Positions 1 through 6,331 of a DNA stretch of 13,752 bases are shown one piece after another. Below the pieces are notes generated by a model. The model was not told where the DNA came from. It saw nothing but the letters and a program-made list of their open reading frames with translations, and searched no databases. Where the stretch lies: NCBI GenBank assembly GCA_039805565.1, contig JBDLTZ010000154.1:1-13752 (forward strand), in the 5' to 3' direction. Position 1 is the first letter of the stretch. Every line of letters begins with the position of its first letter. This DNA is from CALJIC01 sp039805565 (GTDB lineage: Bacteria; Chloroflexota; Chloroflexia; Chloroflexales; Roseiflexaceae). The translations under genes were made by a program, and so were the position numbers.

Positions 1-60
1 TCGTCGGCGTGTTCGTCGGCGTGTTCGTCGGCGTGTTCGTCAGCGTGCTCGTCGGCGGGA
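1..60. repeat. 12-bp tandem repeat, five copies
   Basis: The unit TCGTCGGCGTGT occurs three times exactly (1-12, 13-24, 25-36), followed by two diverged copies (37-48, 49-60). Twelve bases are four codons, so copy number can change without breaking the frame. On the minus strand it encodes the TNTP repeat of the secreted protein. Confidence 0.85.
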
Positions 61-208
61 TCGGCGTGTTCGTATCGCTGAGGATATCGACAGATGTAGG
101 CATAGCCTGGGCGGAGGAAACGACTGCGAACAGAAGCGTCAGCACCCCGAGGAGTAGCGGGAGCCGCCTGCGCCGCGTGCGAGGACGGCGGTCCGAGGTC
201 GAAGGCAT
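1..208 (-). CDS. Secreted protein, N-terminal part only (signal peptide plus Thr-Asn-Thr-Pro repeats)
   Basis: This gene runs off the left edge, so only 69 codons are visible. The ATG is at 208, with a purine-rich GAAAGGG about 7 bases upstream on the minus strand. Residues 7-15 are strongly basic (RRPRTRRRR). A hydrophobic stretch follows at about 16-31 (LPLLLGVLTLLFAVVS) and then an Ala-Gln-Ala signal peptidase I site around 33-35, a classic export signal. The mature part soon enters Pro/Thr repeats of the type TNTPTNTPT, from about residue 45 to the window edge. Such repeats are common linkers in large extracellular proteins of Chloroflexota; that is family knowledge, not shown here. The catalytic or binding part lies outside the window, so no function is assigned. 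The opposite strand is also open here, but it reads as a Val/Gly/Phe repeat without family character. Confidence 0.72.
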   Translation of the reverse strand, partial: MPSTSDRRPRTRRRRLPLLLGVLTLLFAVVSSAQAMPTSVDILSDTNTPIPPTSTLTNTPTNTPTNTPT

Positions 209-800
209 CAATGAGGCCCTTTCAGTCATGGTTGCGATCGGCGTGCAGTCGTATGGGCTCTGTAGACGAGAAGAACCGTGCCTGTCGGCCGGGCTCGGCC
301 TCAAAAGCCAGCCCGTACAGCTGTCGACAAGGGGCACCCAGGATAGCGTTCAGGCCAGCGGAGCAGAGCATGTGGCTCATCGCGGCAGTGCGGAGAACAC
401 AGCCACGGCTGAGCATAGTGCCGTTGCCGAGCAGCGGGGTGCCGGCTGGGGCGGCGGCATGAGGCGGCGGACGAGGCCTTCGCAGGTGAGCAGTTCGTAC
501 GTCATGGCACCTCGTGTCTCAAGGGCGTACAGTCAGTCGTAGCACCGTAGGGCGCCACACGGAGAGCATTCATCCTACGAAGCCGAGCTCGCCGGGGTAC
601 ACTGCATGGGCGATGGAAGCGGCACGGTCCACGCGGTGCGTCGGCACAGTGAGAAAGCCTATCAGCCGGGACACATAGGCTGGCGGTCTACGCTCACGCC
701 GTGAGGGTGTCGGCGACACGTTGCAGAGAGAAAAACTCAGAAATATCAGATTCGATGCGACCAGGGGATTACAGACTTGACATCATCGCTATACGCCGCA
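209..800. other. Non-coding interval between divergent genes
   Basis: I found no convincing gene in these roughly 590 bases. The open frames here (for example 222-416 minus, 64 codons) show no recognisable family, ribosome site or codon bias. The right part holds small inverted repeats: AGCCTAT at 656-662 with ATAGGCT at 675-681, CTCAC at 693-697 with GTGAG at 701-705, and GTGTCG at 707-712 with CGACAC at 714-719. A locally AT-rich patch lies at about 730-756. The interval must hold the promoter of the leftward secreted-protein gene, but I cannot place it with confidence. The clustered hairpins could belong to a small RNA or a protein-binding region; nothing decides this. Confidence 0.5.
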
Positions 801-830
801 TTGACAGAGGCGACCCCCCCCGGCTACAAT
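801..830 (+). promoter_or_regulatory. Sigma-70-type promoter of the PHAX-domain/murT pair
   Basis: A perfect -35 box TTGACA (801-806) and a -10 box TACAAT (825-830) are separated by 18 bases, which include a C8 run. Transcription would begin near 837, leaving a leader of about 20 bases before the ATG at 857. A second TTGACA at 777-782 has no matching -10 box. Confidence 0.7.
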
Positions 831-856
831 CCACGCTGTCCTTTCGTAACAATGAG

Positions 857-1714
857 ATGACCGACACGATGAGTGATGCGTACGACATTGCCGCCCAGCT
901 TGGTGAAACTCAGCCGCAGCCGATCGCGCTGATCGGCCGTATCCTGCGCCGCCTCGGACATGTCCAGACAGGGGCGATTGTCGACCGGGTGCGGGAGATC
1001 GAGCAAGCCGGCGGCATGCCCACCAGCGACGGCAGCCGCCGCAGGACGCCAGGGGGCGTGTTCTTCGCGCTCGTGAAGCAGCATCTGGAGGAGACCGGGC
1101 AGGCCGAGGCGGCCGTAGCCCTGTTCCCGCCGCGCCAGCGCCAGCGCCAGAGCAAGGGCCAGGGCCAGGGCAAGAGCAAGAGTCACCCGGTGCTCCCAGT
1201 GCACCCCCCGCCGCCGCCGCTCCCCATGGTGATGCGGCCGCGTGTCCGGGGGCGGCCCGGTGCGCCGCTCCCCGCACCGATCTCCGCGCCGCCACCGGCC
1301 CCGTCGGAGCCGCTCGAGAGCAACGCCGCGCTGGGAGTGGCGCGGCAGCACCTGACACCCGAGATGGGCTGCTACGCCATAGGAGCTCGCCAGGAGGCCA
1401 GGGTGCTCGCGGTGCGCTTCAGCTACCCTGATGTGGCACGCGAGCGGTACGCGCGGGAGATCGCGCGGGTGGAGCGCGAGAGCGGCTGGCGCGTGGAACT
1501 GCACCCCGCGGTGCACCAGGGGAACCTCGCAACCTCGGCTCTGCGGGCGCTGCCCAAAGGCCTGAGCGCTGAGCGCAGCCCGTCGATCCGCGCCGCCGAC
1601 CGGCGCGTGACGGTGCGCTGTAGCGGGCAGGCTACGGCCGATGCGATCGAGGTGGCGCGACAGGCCTTCCGCGACGAAACCGGCTGGGAGCTGGCGGTCG
1701 AAACGCATGCCTGA
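857..1714 (+). CDS. PHAX RNA-binding domain protein
   Basis: This 285-residue protein starts at ATG 857; ATG 869 is an alternative, and neither has a strong ribosome site. Residues 8-77 match the PHAX RNA-binding domain, known from the eukaryotic snRNA export adaptor and also present in bacteria. The diagnostic block is GGMPTSDGSRRRTPGGVFF at 52-70, preceded by helices rich in Ile/Leu/Arg. Residues 93-110 are basic dipeptide repeats (RQ, SK, GQ, GK). Residues 111-152 are proline-rich and probably disordered. Residues 180-285 look like a beta-alpha-beta fold in two similar halves; both end in a helix followed by ESGWRVEL (208-215) or DETGWELAV (273-281). I do not recognise this C-terminal domain. 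RNA binding follows from the first domain; the target is unknown. The gene overlaps murT by 8 bases, so the two are probably translated together. Confidence 0.8.
   Translation: MTDTMSDAYDIAAQLGETQPQPIALIGRILRRLGHVQTGAIVDRVREIEQAGGMPTSDGSRRRTPGGVFFALVKQHLEETGQAEAAVALFPPRQRQRQSKGQGQGKSKSHPVLPVHPPPPPLPMVMRPRVRGRPGAPLPAPISAPPPAPSEPLESNAALGVARQHLTPEMGCYAIGARQEARVLAVRFSYPDVARERYAREIARVERESGWRVELHPAVHQGNLATSALRALPKGLSAERSPSIRAADRRVTVRCSGQATADAIEVARQAFRDETGWELAVETHA
1133..1180 (+). repeat. Imperfect 6-bp tandem repeat inside the PHAX-domain gene
   Basis: Eight hexamers follow each other: CGCCAG three times, AGCAAG, GGCCAG twice, GGCAAG and AGCAAG. They encode the dipeptides RQ, RQ, RQ, SK, GQ, GQ, GK and SK. 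Changes in copy number would keep the frame and alter the length of the basic linker. Confidence 0.8.
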
Positions 1715-3200
1715 CCTTCGACTCCTCACCGCCGCCGTGGCCGCCAGAGCCGCCGGGATCGCGAGCCGTGTGCTGCGGGCGGGAGGCGGCACCACCCTCC
1801 CGGGCGTTGTGGCGCTGCGCCTGGACCCCGGCGCGCTGCGCAAGCTCGCCGCCGCGCTGCCACAGGGCGTGACGCTCGTGGCCGGCACCAACGGCAAGAC
1901 CACCACCACCCGCATGATCGCGGCCGCGCTCGAGGCCGACGGCCGCCCGCCGCTGCACAACCGCGCAGGGGCGAACCTCGTGAGCGGGATCACCGCCACC
2001 GCGCTGGCCGGGAGCTCGCTCACCGGCCGCCCTCAGGCCCCCCTGGGGCTGTTCGAGACCGACGAGGCCGCCTTCCCGCGCGTGGCCGACGAGACCCGCC
2101 CCCGGCTGGTGCTGCTGCACAACCTCTTCCGCGACCAGCTCGACCGCTACGGCGAGGTGGACACGATCGCCGCGGCCTGGCGTGCATCGCTCGAGCGCCT
2201 GCCGGCGAGCTCCACTCTGCTGCTCAACGCCGATGACCCGGCGATCGCGGCGCTGGGCGAGGGACTGACGGCGCGGGTGCGCTACTACGGCATCGAGGAC
2301 ACCAGCCACGCCTCGGGCTCGGCGGCGCACGTGGCCGACTCGCAGTTTTGCCGGCGCTGCGGCGCGCCCTACGCCTACAGTGCGCGCTTCTACGCCCACG
2401 TGGGGCACTACGCCTGCCCGCGCTGCGGCCACGCCCGTCCCGCGCCGCACTACCGCCTCGAGCGCCTCGAGCTGCTGGGCACCGAGGCGAGCGTGCTCCG
2501 CGTGACCTACCCCGGCGGGGCGATGGAGGTCCGCCTGCCGCTGCCCGGGCTCTACAACGCCGCCAACGCGCTGGCCGCCGTGGCCGCCGTCCTGGAGCTG
2601 GGCGTCCCGGCCGCCCGCGCCCGCGACACCCTCGAGCGCTTCAGCGCCGCCTTCGGGCGGATCGAGCGGGTGGACGCCGGAGGCAGGCCGCTGCTCGTGG
2701 CACTGATCAAAAACCCGGTGGGCGCCAGCGAGACGGTGCGGATGCTGGTGGGAGCCGACCACCGACCACCGACCACCGACGGCGATGAGCCGAGCACGAC
2801 TGCCCAGCCGGACAGCGAGGAAACCGCGCTCACGACTCACGACGTACGACTTACGACAGGGAGACCTCTCCACCTCCTCGTCCTGATCAACGACCGCCAC
2901 GCCGACGGGACAGATGTCTCGTGGCTGTGGGACGCGGACTTCGAGCGGCTGGCGGGGCGGGTGGCGCAGGCCACGGTAGGCGGAACACGGGCGGCGGATA
3001 TGGCCGTGCGCCTGAAGTACGCCGGCGTCGAGGCGGAGCGAATCGCCGTGCGGGAGGATCTCGAGCAGGCGCTCGACACGGCGCTCGACGCGCTCCCGGC
3101 GGGCGAGACCCTCTACGCGCTACCGACCTATACGGCGATGCTGGAGCTGCGCGAGGGGCTGGTGCGACGTGACTGGGCGCGGCCGTTCTGGGAGGACTAG
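1707..3200 (+). CDS. murT: Lipid II isoglutaminyl synthase, MurT subunit
   Basis: This Mur-ligase-like subunit activates the D-glutamate alpha-carboxyl of lipid II with ATP; the GatD partner supplies ammonia to make D-isoglutamine. The protein has 497 residues. The P-loop is GTNGKTTTT at 60-68, followed by HNRAGANLVSG at 84-94 and ETDEAAFP at 117-124. A zinc ribbon, an insertion typical of MurT, uses C215, C218, C237 and C240. The C-terminal domain (DUF1727) carries KNPVGASETV at 335-344 and INDRHADGTDVSW at 394-406, the latter holding the conserved acidic residues. The ATG at 1707 overlaps the previous stop (1712-1714), suggesting translational coupling. Between the two C-terminal motifs lies an odd segment (about 351-386, DNA 2757-2864) made largely of heptanucleotide repeats. 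No gatD follows: the next gene is convergent, so the amidotransferase must be elsewhere. Confidence 0.88.
   Translation: MPDLRLLTAAVAARAAGIASRVLRAGGGTTLPGVVALRLDPGALRKLAAALPQGVTLVAGTNGKTTTTRMIAAALEADGRPPLHNRAGANLVSGITATALAGSSLTGRPQAPLGLFETDEAAFPRVADETRPRLVLLHNLFRDQLDRYGEVDTIAAAWRASLERLPASSTLLLNADDPAIAALGEGLTARVRYYGIEDTSHASGSAAHVADSQFCRRCGAPYAYSARFYAHVGHYACPRCGHARPAPHYRLERLELLGTEASVLRVTYPGGAMEVRLPLPGLYNAANALAAVAAVLELGVPAARARDTLERFSAAFGRIERVDAGGRPLLVALIKNPVGASETVRMLVGADHRPPTTDGDEPSTTAQPDSEETALTTHDVRLTTGRPLHLLVLINDRHADGTDVSWLWDADFERLAGRVAQATVGGTRAADMAVRLKYAGVEAERIAVREDLEQALDTALDALPAGETLYALPTYTAMLELREGLVRRDWARPFWED
2757..2780 (+). repeat. Heptamer repeat GACCACC x3, in frame within murT
   Basis: Three exact GACCACC units followed by GAC are read as DHRPPTTD. 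They open a low-complexity insert between the PVG and NDRHADG motifs of MurT. Family members usually join these motifs by a short linker, so the segment looks acquired. Confidence 0.85.
2829..2857 (+). repeat. Degenerate heptamer repeat, in frame within murT
   Basis: Four 7-bp units lie in register: CTCACGA, CTCACGA, CGTACGA and CTTACGA. The first 15 bases, CTCACGACTCACGAC, occur again exactly at 9401-9415 beside a peptidase gene, tying this coding segment to the intergenic repeat family. It is read as part of TTHDVRLTT. Confidence 0.85.
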
Positions 3201-3265
3201 GGCCAGCCGCGCGAGGCGCTCCAGGACCTGTTCCGCAAGTACGAAACTCGCAAGGATAGCGGGCG

Positions 3266-3319
3266 AGCGACGAAAGACCAATGCCGTGCGGGTGCTGCGG
3301 TCATTGGTCTTTCGTCGTT
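3266..3319. terminator. Bidirectional hairpin between convergent murT and the hydrolase gene, built of heptamers
   Basis: GACGAAAGACCAATG (3269-3283) is perfectly complementary to CATTGGTCTTTCGTC (3302-3316). The stem extends outward to 3266/3319 with one G-U pair, giving about 18 pairs around an 18-base loop. No long T run follows on either strand, so efficiency is uncertain. The arms consist of heptamers ACGAAAG, ACCAATG and, on the right arm read on minus, ACCAACG, ACGAAAG, ACCAATG. The position between two converging stops fits a shared transcription end. Confidence 0.6.
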
Positions 3320-3327
3320 GGTCTCGA

Positions 3328-4032
3328 CTACGCCAGGCTGCGGACCACCTCGACACCGTTGAGCGCCATGTGGTGCAGAAACAGCACGTGGTGCAGGTCG
3401 CCGTCGTGCGCCTTGATGCCCAGCTCGCGCGCCGCAGAGACCGGCGTGTCGAAGGTATCCACCGCGTTGGCCGGCACCACCACGCGGCGGAAGAAGTTCC
3501 CCGCGTTGGCCTCGAGCCGCAGCTGCATCGCCGCCTGGTAGGTGCACAGGTCCGAGCAGTCGCCCACCACGATGAAGGTATCCACCCGCGTCCGCATCAT
3601 AATCCACATGCCGAGGTCGGTGCCGATGTGCGAGCTGATCGAGTTCTTCGGCACGATCTTGATCGCGTCGTAGAACGGCAGCGCCTTCAGCTCCTCCACC
3701 GCCTCGCTCTCGGGCGTGCCCCGGACGCAGTGCCGCGGGTAGGCGCCGAACTCGGGCGTGTTGGGCTCGTGCGTGTCCTGGGTGAGCGCGAAGTGCCGCA
3801 CCCCGAGCGCGTGGGCGCGGGAGAACAGGTCGGCCACGGGGCGCGCGATGCGTCCGACGCGCCCGCTCGCCAGCGGCCCCTCGACGCAGAAGCCGTTGAT
3901 GACGTCGATCGAGATCACGGCCACGCGCTCGGGCTCGGCGCCGATCACCTTCGCCAGCGGCAGGTCCGGCAGCGCGTCGTACCACTCGTCCAGGTAGGCG
4001 AGGAAGGGGCGGGCGGTTTCAGCAAGGTTCAT
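3328..4032 (-). CDS. Nicotinamidase-like cysteine hydrolase (isochorismatase superfamily)
   Basis: The 234-residue protein starts at ATG 4032, preceded by GGAGG (complement of 4038-4042) with a 5-base gap; longer upstream frames lack such a site. The Asp-Lys-Cys triad is visible: D43 in VAVISIDVINGF, K129 in KIVPKNSISS, and C163 in GDCSDLCTYQAA. In addition, DTHEP (86-90) and YPRHCVRGTPESE (98-110) match nicotinamidases, where Asp, His and a further His hold the metal (here D86, H88, H101). The likely reaction is nicotinamide to nicotinate plus ammonia, the first step of NAD salvage. Location supports this: it lies 231 bases downstream of nadE on the same strand. Other isochorismatase-fold amidases remain possible, so no symbol is given. 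Confidence 0.78.
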   Translation of the reverse strand: MNLAETARPFLAYLDEWYDALPDLPLAKVIGAEPERVAVISIDVINGFCVEGPLASGRVGRIARPVADLFSRAHALGVRHFALTQDTHEPNTPEFGAYPRHCVRGTPESEAVEELKALPFYDAIKIVPKNSISSHIGTDLGMWIMMRTRVDTFIVVGDCSDLCTYQAAMQLRLEANAGNFFRRVVVPANAVDTFDTPVSAARELGIKAHDGDLHHVLFLHHMALNGVEVVRSLA

Positions 4033-4049
4033 GGGATCCTCCGACTCTA

Positions 4050-4145
4050 GACCTGTCGGGCCTACCGGCTTGAGGCAGGTACCCGCTCCCAGCGCGGTCA
4101 GACAGGTCGCGGAAACGATGGGCTCTTGGCCAGGTCCGACAGGTC
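4050..4145. repeat. Three short copies of GACAGGTC, one inverted
   Basis: GACCTGTC at 4050-4057 is inverted relative to GACAGGTC at 4101-4108 and 4138-4145. The outer pair extends to ACCTGTCGG (4051-4059) and CCGACAGGT (4136-4144). They lie upstream of the nicotinamidase-like gene. They could be operator half-sites or debris of a dispersed repeat; no TAGTGT-type box like that of nrtR is present here. Confidence 0.4.
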
Positions 4146-4192
4146 GGGCAGCCACACGCTCCCGGCGCGGCCTGATGTATAACCGGGAGGGT

Positions 4193-4256
4193 CAGGGAGG
4201 GCTGCGCCCTCCCTGAAACCTACACTCCGGCAACGAGCCTAAGCGAAGTTGCCGGA
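4193..4256 (-). terminator. Two hairpins downstream of nadE
   Basis: Just past the nadE stop, TCCGGCAAC (4226-4234) pairs with GTTGCCGGA (4248-4256). A second stem follows: CAGGGAGGG (4193-4201) with CCCTCCCTG (4207-4215) around a 5-base loop. Both are GC-rich and perfect, but no U-tract follows on the minus strand. They may terminate or attenuate transcription before the nicotinamidase-like gene, or protect the mRNA end. Confidence 0.45.
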
Positions 4257-4263
4257 AGAGATC

Positions 4264-6102
4264 CTAATAATCCACCGGGCGCAGGTAGAACTCGCCGATC
4301 GCGGTGCTGGAGAGCATAGCCGTGCTGGGCAGGCGCCGCTTCCAGTGGGTGCCGTCCACGCGGCGCTTCACCAGCTGGACGTCGGCCTCGCGGAAGCCGA
4401 GCTCGGCGAGGCGCTCCGGGCTGTAGCCCTGCAGCATGTAGTGCAGAATGCGGTCGGCGGCAAGGTAGCTGATGCCGAAGTCGGCCTCATCGGTCTGGCC
4501 TACCACCAGGTCGGCTGAGGCGGGCTTCTCCACGATCGGCGCCGGGACGCCCACGTGCGCGGCGAGCTGCCAGACCTGGGTCTTGAACAGGTCGCCGAGC
4601 GGGTTCACCGGCGGCGAGTCGTCGGCGTGCCAGGTGTAGTAGCCGAACAGGCGCTCGGTCTTGTTGCCGGTGCCGATCGGGATGCAGCCCAGCTTCTGCG
4701 AGTGGTCGAACAGCACGATCATGCGGGTGCGGGCCATGATGTTGCCCTTGCGCCGGCCGTCCATCTCGGGGTCGAGCGAGGCGTAGCCGTCCACCGCCGC
4801 GCTGATGTCCACGGTGGTGTGGCGGATGCCGAGGTCGTCGATCACCAGCTGGGCGTGCTCCAGGCTCTCGCGGCTGGAGGTGCGGTAGGGCATCCGCACG
4901 GCCAGCACGTTCTGCGGCCCGAAGGCCTCGGCGCACAGGTAGGTGGTGAGCGCCGAGTCCACGCCGCCGGAGAGCCCCACCACCACCTGGGTGAAGCCGC
5001 GCCGCCGCCCGACCTCGTCGCGCAGGAACTCCACCAGCCAGCGGCGCGTCAGCTCGGGGTTCAGCAGCGTCACCGGAGCGGCCGCGTCGAACGCCGGCGC
5101 AGACACGACCGGGAGCGTAGAGTGAGCAGGTACACGTTTCCCCGCTGTCGCTGGCGCTGCGTCCTGCGCGTTGCACGCCGCGCGTTGCGCTTCCGGGGCC
5201 GCGTCCCACCCGGCGCGCGCCGGCTCGCCGCGCCGCGTCCGCTCCAGCTCGATCTGCAGGTGCGGCAGGAGCGTCTCAGTGTTCGCCAGCAGCGGCAGGT
5301 CGGCCCGCGCCAGCGCCAGGTCACGCAGGTCGAGCGTGGCGGTGACAAGCGCCTCCTCCCACAGCGGCCCCGTCACGCGTACGTCGCCGCGCGGCCCCAT
5401 CACCAGCGACGCGCCGGGGAACCCCTTGCCGCCCTCGAAGCCCACCAGCTGCGTCAGGGTGGCGAATACACCGTGCTCGTCGGCGATGCGGTGGACGAGG
5501 TCCTCCCAATGCTCGACGTTGTCCGGGCGCGCGCCGTGGGCCCCGCGCGCTGGCGAGGCGCTCACCACGAACACCACCTGCGCGCCGTCTAGGGCGGCCA
5601 CGGTGCCGCTCAGGCTGTGCCAGGCGTCCTCGCAGATCAGGATCGCCGCCCGGCCCCAGCGTGTGTCGAACGCCGCGATCTGGCGGCCGGCGTCCACGAA
5701 GCGGGCCTCGTCGAACACGCCGTAGGTGGGCAGGAACACCTTGCGGTGGACGTGGCGGATGGCCGGCTCGGGGCCGAGCGTGGCGTACAGCGCCGCGTTG
5801 TAGAGCCGGTCGCGGTAGCGCTCGTAGAAGCCGAGCACGATGTCGAGCGGCGCGGCATGCGCGCCGCAGGCCGCCAGGTAGGTGCGCTGCAGGTCGGCGT
5901 GCAGCTCCCCGGCGGTGCGCGCCACCTCGCGCACGCCGCCCTCCAGGAAGTAGCCGGTGAGCGCCGTCTCCGGCAGCGCCAGCAGGTCGGGCCGCGGCTG
6001 GAGCGAGCCCAACTGCGCGAAGACCGCGCCGAGCCGCTCGAGGTTCTGCGCGTAGTGGCCCTTGCGCGGCTTGAGCTGGGCCATCGCGATAGTGAGCTGC
6101 AT
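4264..6102 (-). CDS. nadE: Glutamine-dependent NAD+ synthetase
   Basis: This 612-residue enzyme amidates nicotinate adenine dinucleotide to NAD+, using ATP and ammonia released from glutamine. The N-terminal nitrilase-type glutaminase (about 1-275) shows the Glu-Lys-Cys triad: E45 in LPETALTGYF, K121 in HRKVFLPTYGVF, C157 in ILICEDAWHS. The C-terminal synthetase (about 345-612) has the PP-loop SGGVDSA at 378-384, GTGNKTERLFGYYT at 477-490 and PLGDLFKTQVWQLA at 501-514. A loose Ala/Pro linker (about 290-342) joins them. The ATG at 6102 follows GAGGAG by a few bases; the frame stays open far upstream through the regulator gene, but that part is a shadow. It starts 11 bases after the stop of the two-TM gene, in an operon with the Nudix regulator. 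Confidence 0.93.
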   Translation of the reverse strand: MQLTIAMAQLKPRKGHYAQNLERLGAVFAQLGSLQPRPDLLALPETALTGYFLEGGVREVARTAGELHADLQRTYLAACGAHAAPLDIVLGFYERYRDRLYNAALYATLGPEPAIRHVHRKVFLPTYGVFDEARFVDAGRQIAAFDTRWGRAAILICEDAWHSLSGTVAALDGAQVVFVVSASPARGAHGARPDNVEHWEDLVHRIADEHGVFATLTQLVGFEGGKGFPGASLVMGPRGDVRVTGPLWEEALVTATLDLRDLALARADLPLLANTETLLPHLQIELERTRRGEPARAGWDAAPEAQRAACNAQDAAPATAGKRVPAHSTLPVVSAPAFDAAAPVTLLNPELTRRWLVEFLRDEVGRRRGFTQVVVGLSGGVDSALTTYLCAEAFGPQNVLAVRMPYRTSSRESLEHAQLVIDDLGIRHTTVDISAAVDGYASLDPEMDGRRKGNIMARTRMIVLFDHSQKLGCIPIGTGNKTERLFGYYTWHADDSPPVNPLGDLFKTQVWQLAAHVGVPAPIVEKPASADLVVGQTDEADFGISYLAADRILHYMLQGYSPERLAELGFREADVQLVKRRVDGTHWKRRLPSTAMLSSTAIGEFYLRPVDY

Positions 6103-6113
6103 GTGTGTCTCCT

Positions 6114-6329
6114 CTAGCCCCGCGCCGGGCGGACGACAAAGAAGGCCAGCGCGCCGAGCACCGGCACGAGCAGGATGAGCACGGCCCAGATGGCGGCGGC
6201 GGTGGGCGGTAGTACACGACGGCGCAGCGACACCAGGGCTGCCACCGCCAGCGCGACCCACGCGAAGATCAAGCCAATATTCACAAGCTGGGCGATCAGC
6301 AGCGGCCAGTTGATGCCAAGCGGCTCCAC
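6114..6329 (-). CDS. Small two-TM protein, PLDc_N-like
   Basis: A 71-residue protein starts with GTG at 6329, preceded by GAGGAG that lies inside the last codons of the regulator gene. It has two membrane segments, about residues 10-34 (IAQLVNIGLIFAWVALAVAA region) and 44-66 (AAIWAVLILLVPVLGALAFF). The pattern of W, then LP.LG before a basic end, resembles the phospholipase D N-terminal membrane module (PLDc_N), which also occurs as a stand-alone protein. The start is 2 bases after the nrtR stop and the stop is 11 bases before nadE, so it is co-transcribed with NAD genes. Its role there is unknown; it has no catalytic motif. Confidence 0.7.
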   Translation of the reverse strand: MEPLGINWPLLIAQLVNIGLIFAWVALAVAALVSLRRRVLPPTAAAIWAVLILLVPVLGALAFFVVRPARG

Positions 6330-6331
6330 GG

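Noticed and set aside
222..416. Minus-strand frame of 64 codons
   Set aside because: No ribosome site, no family resemblance and unlike codon use; it lies in the upstream region of the secreted-protein gene.
777..782. First TTGACA as a -35 box
   Set aside because: No -10 box lies 16-18 bases downstream; the second TTGACA at 801 has one.
1632..2900. Long minus-strand frame opposite murT
   Set aside because: Composition is Gly/Ala/Arg/Val-rich with no motifs; antisense shadow of murT.
3169..4050. Long open frame on the plus strand opposite the hydrolase gene
   Set aside because: It is rich in Arg/Val/His without any family motif and lies antisense to a gene with a clear catalytic triad. Such shadow frames are common in GC-rich DNA.
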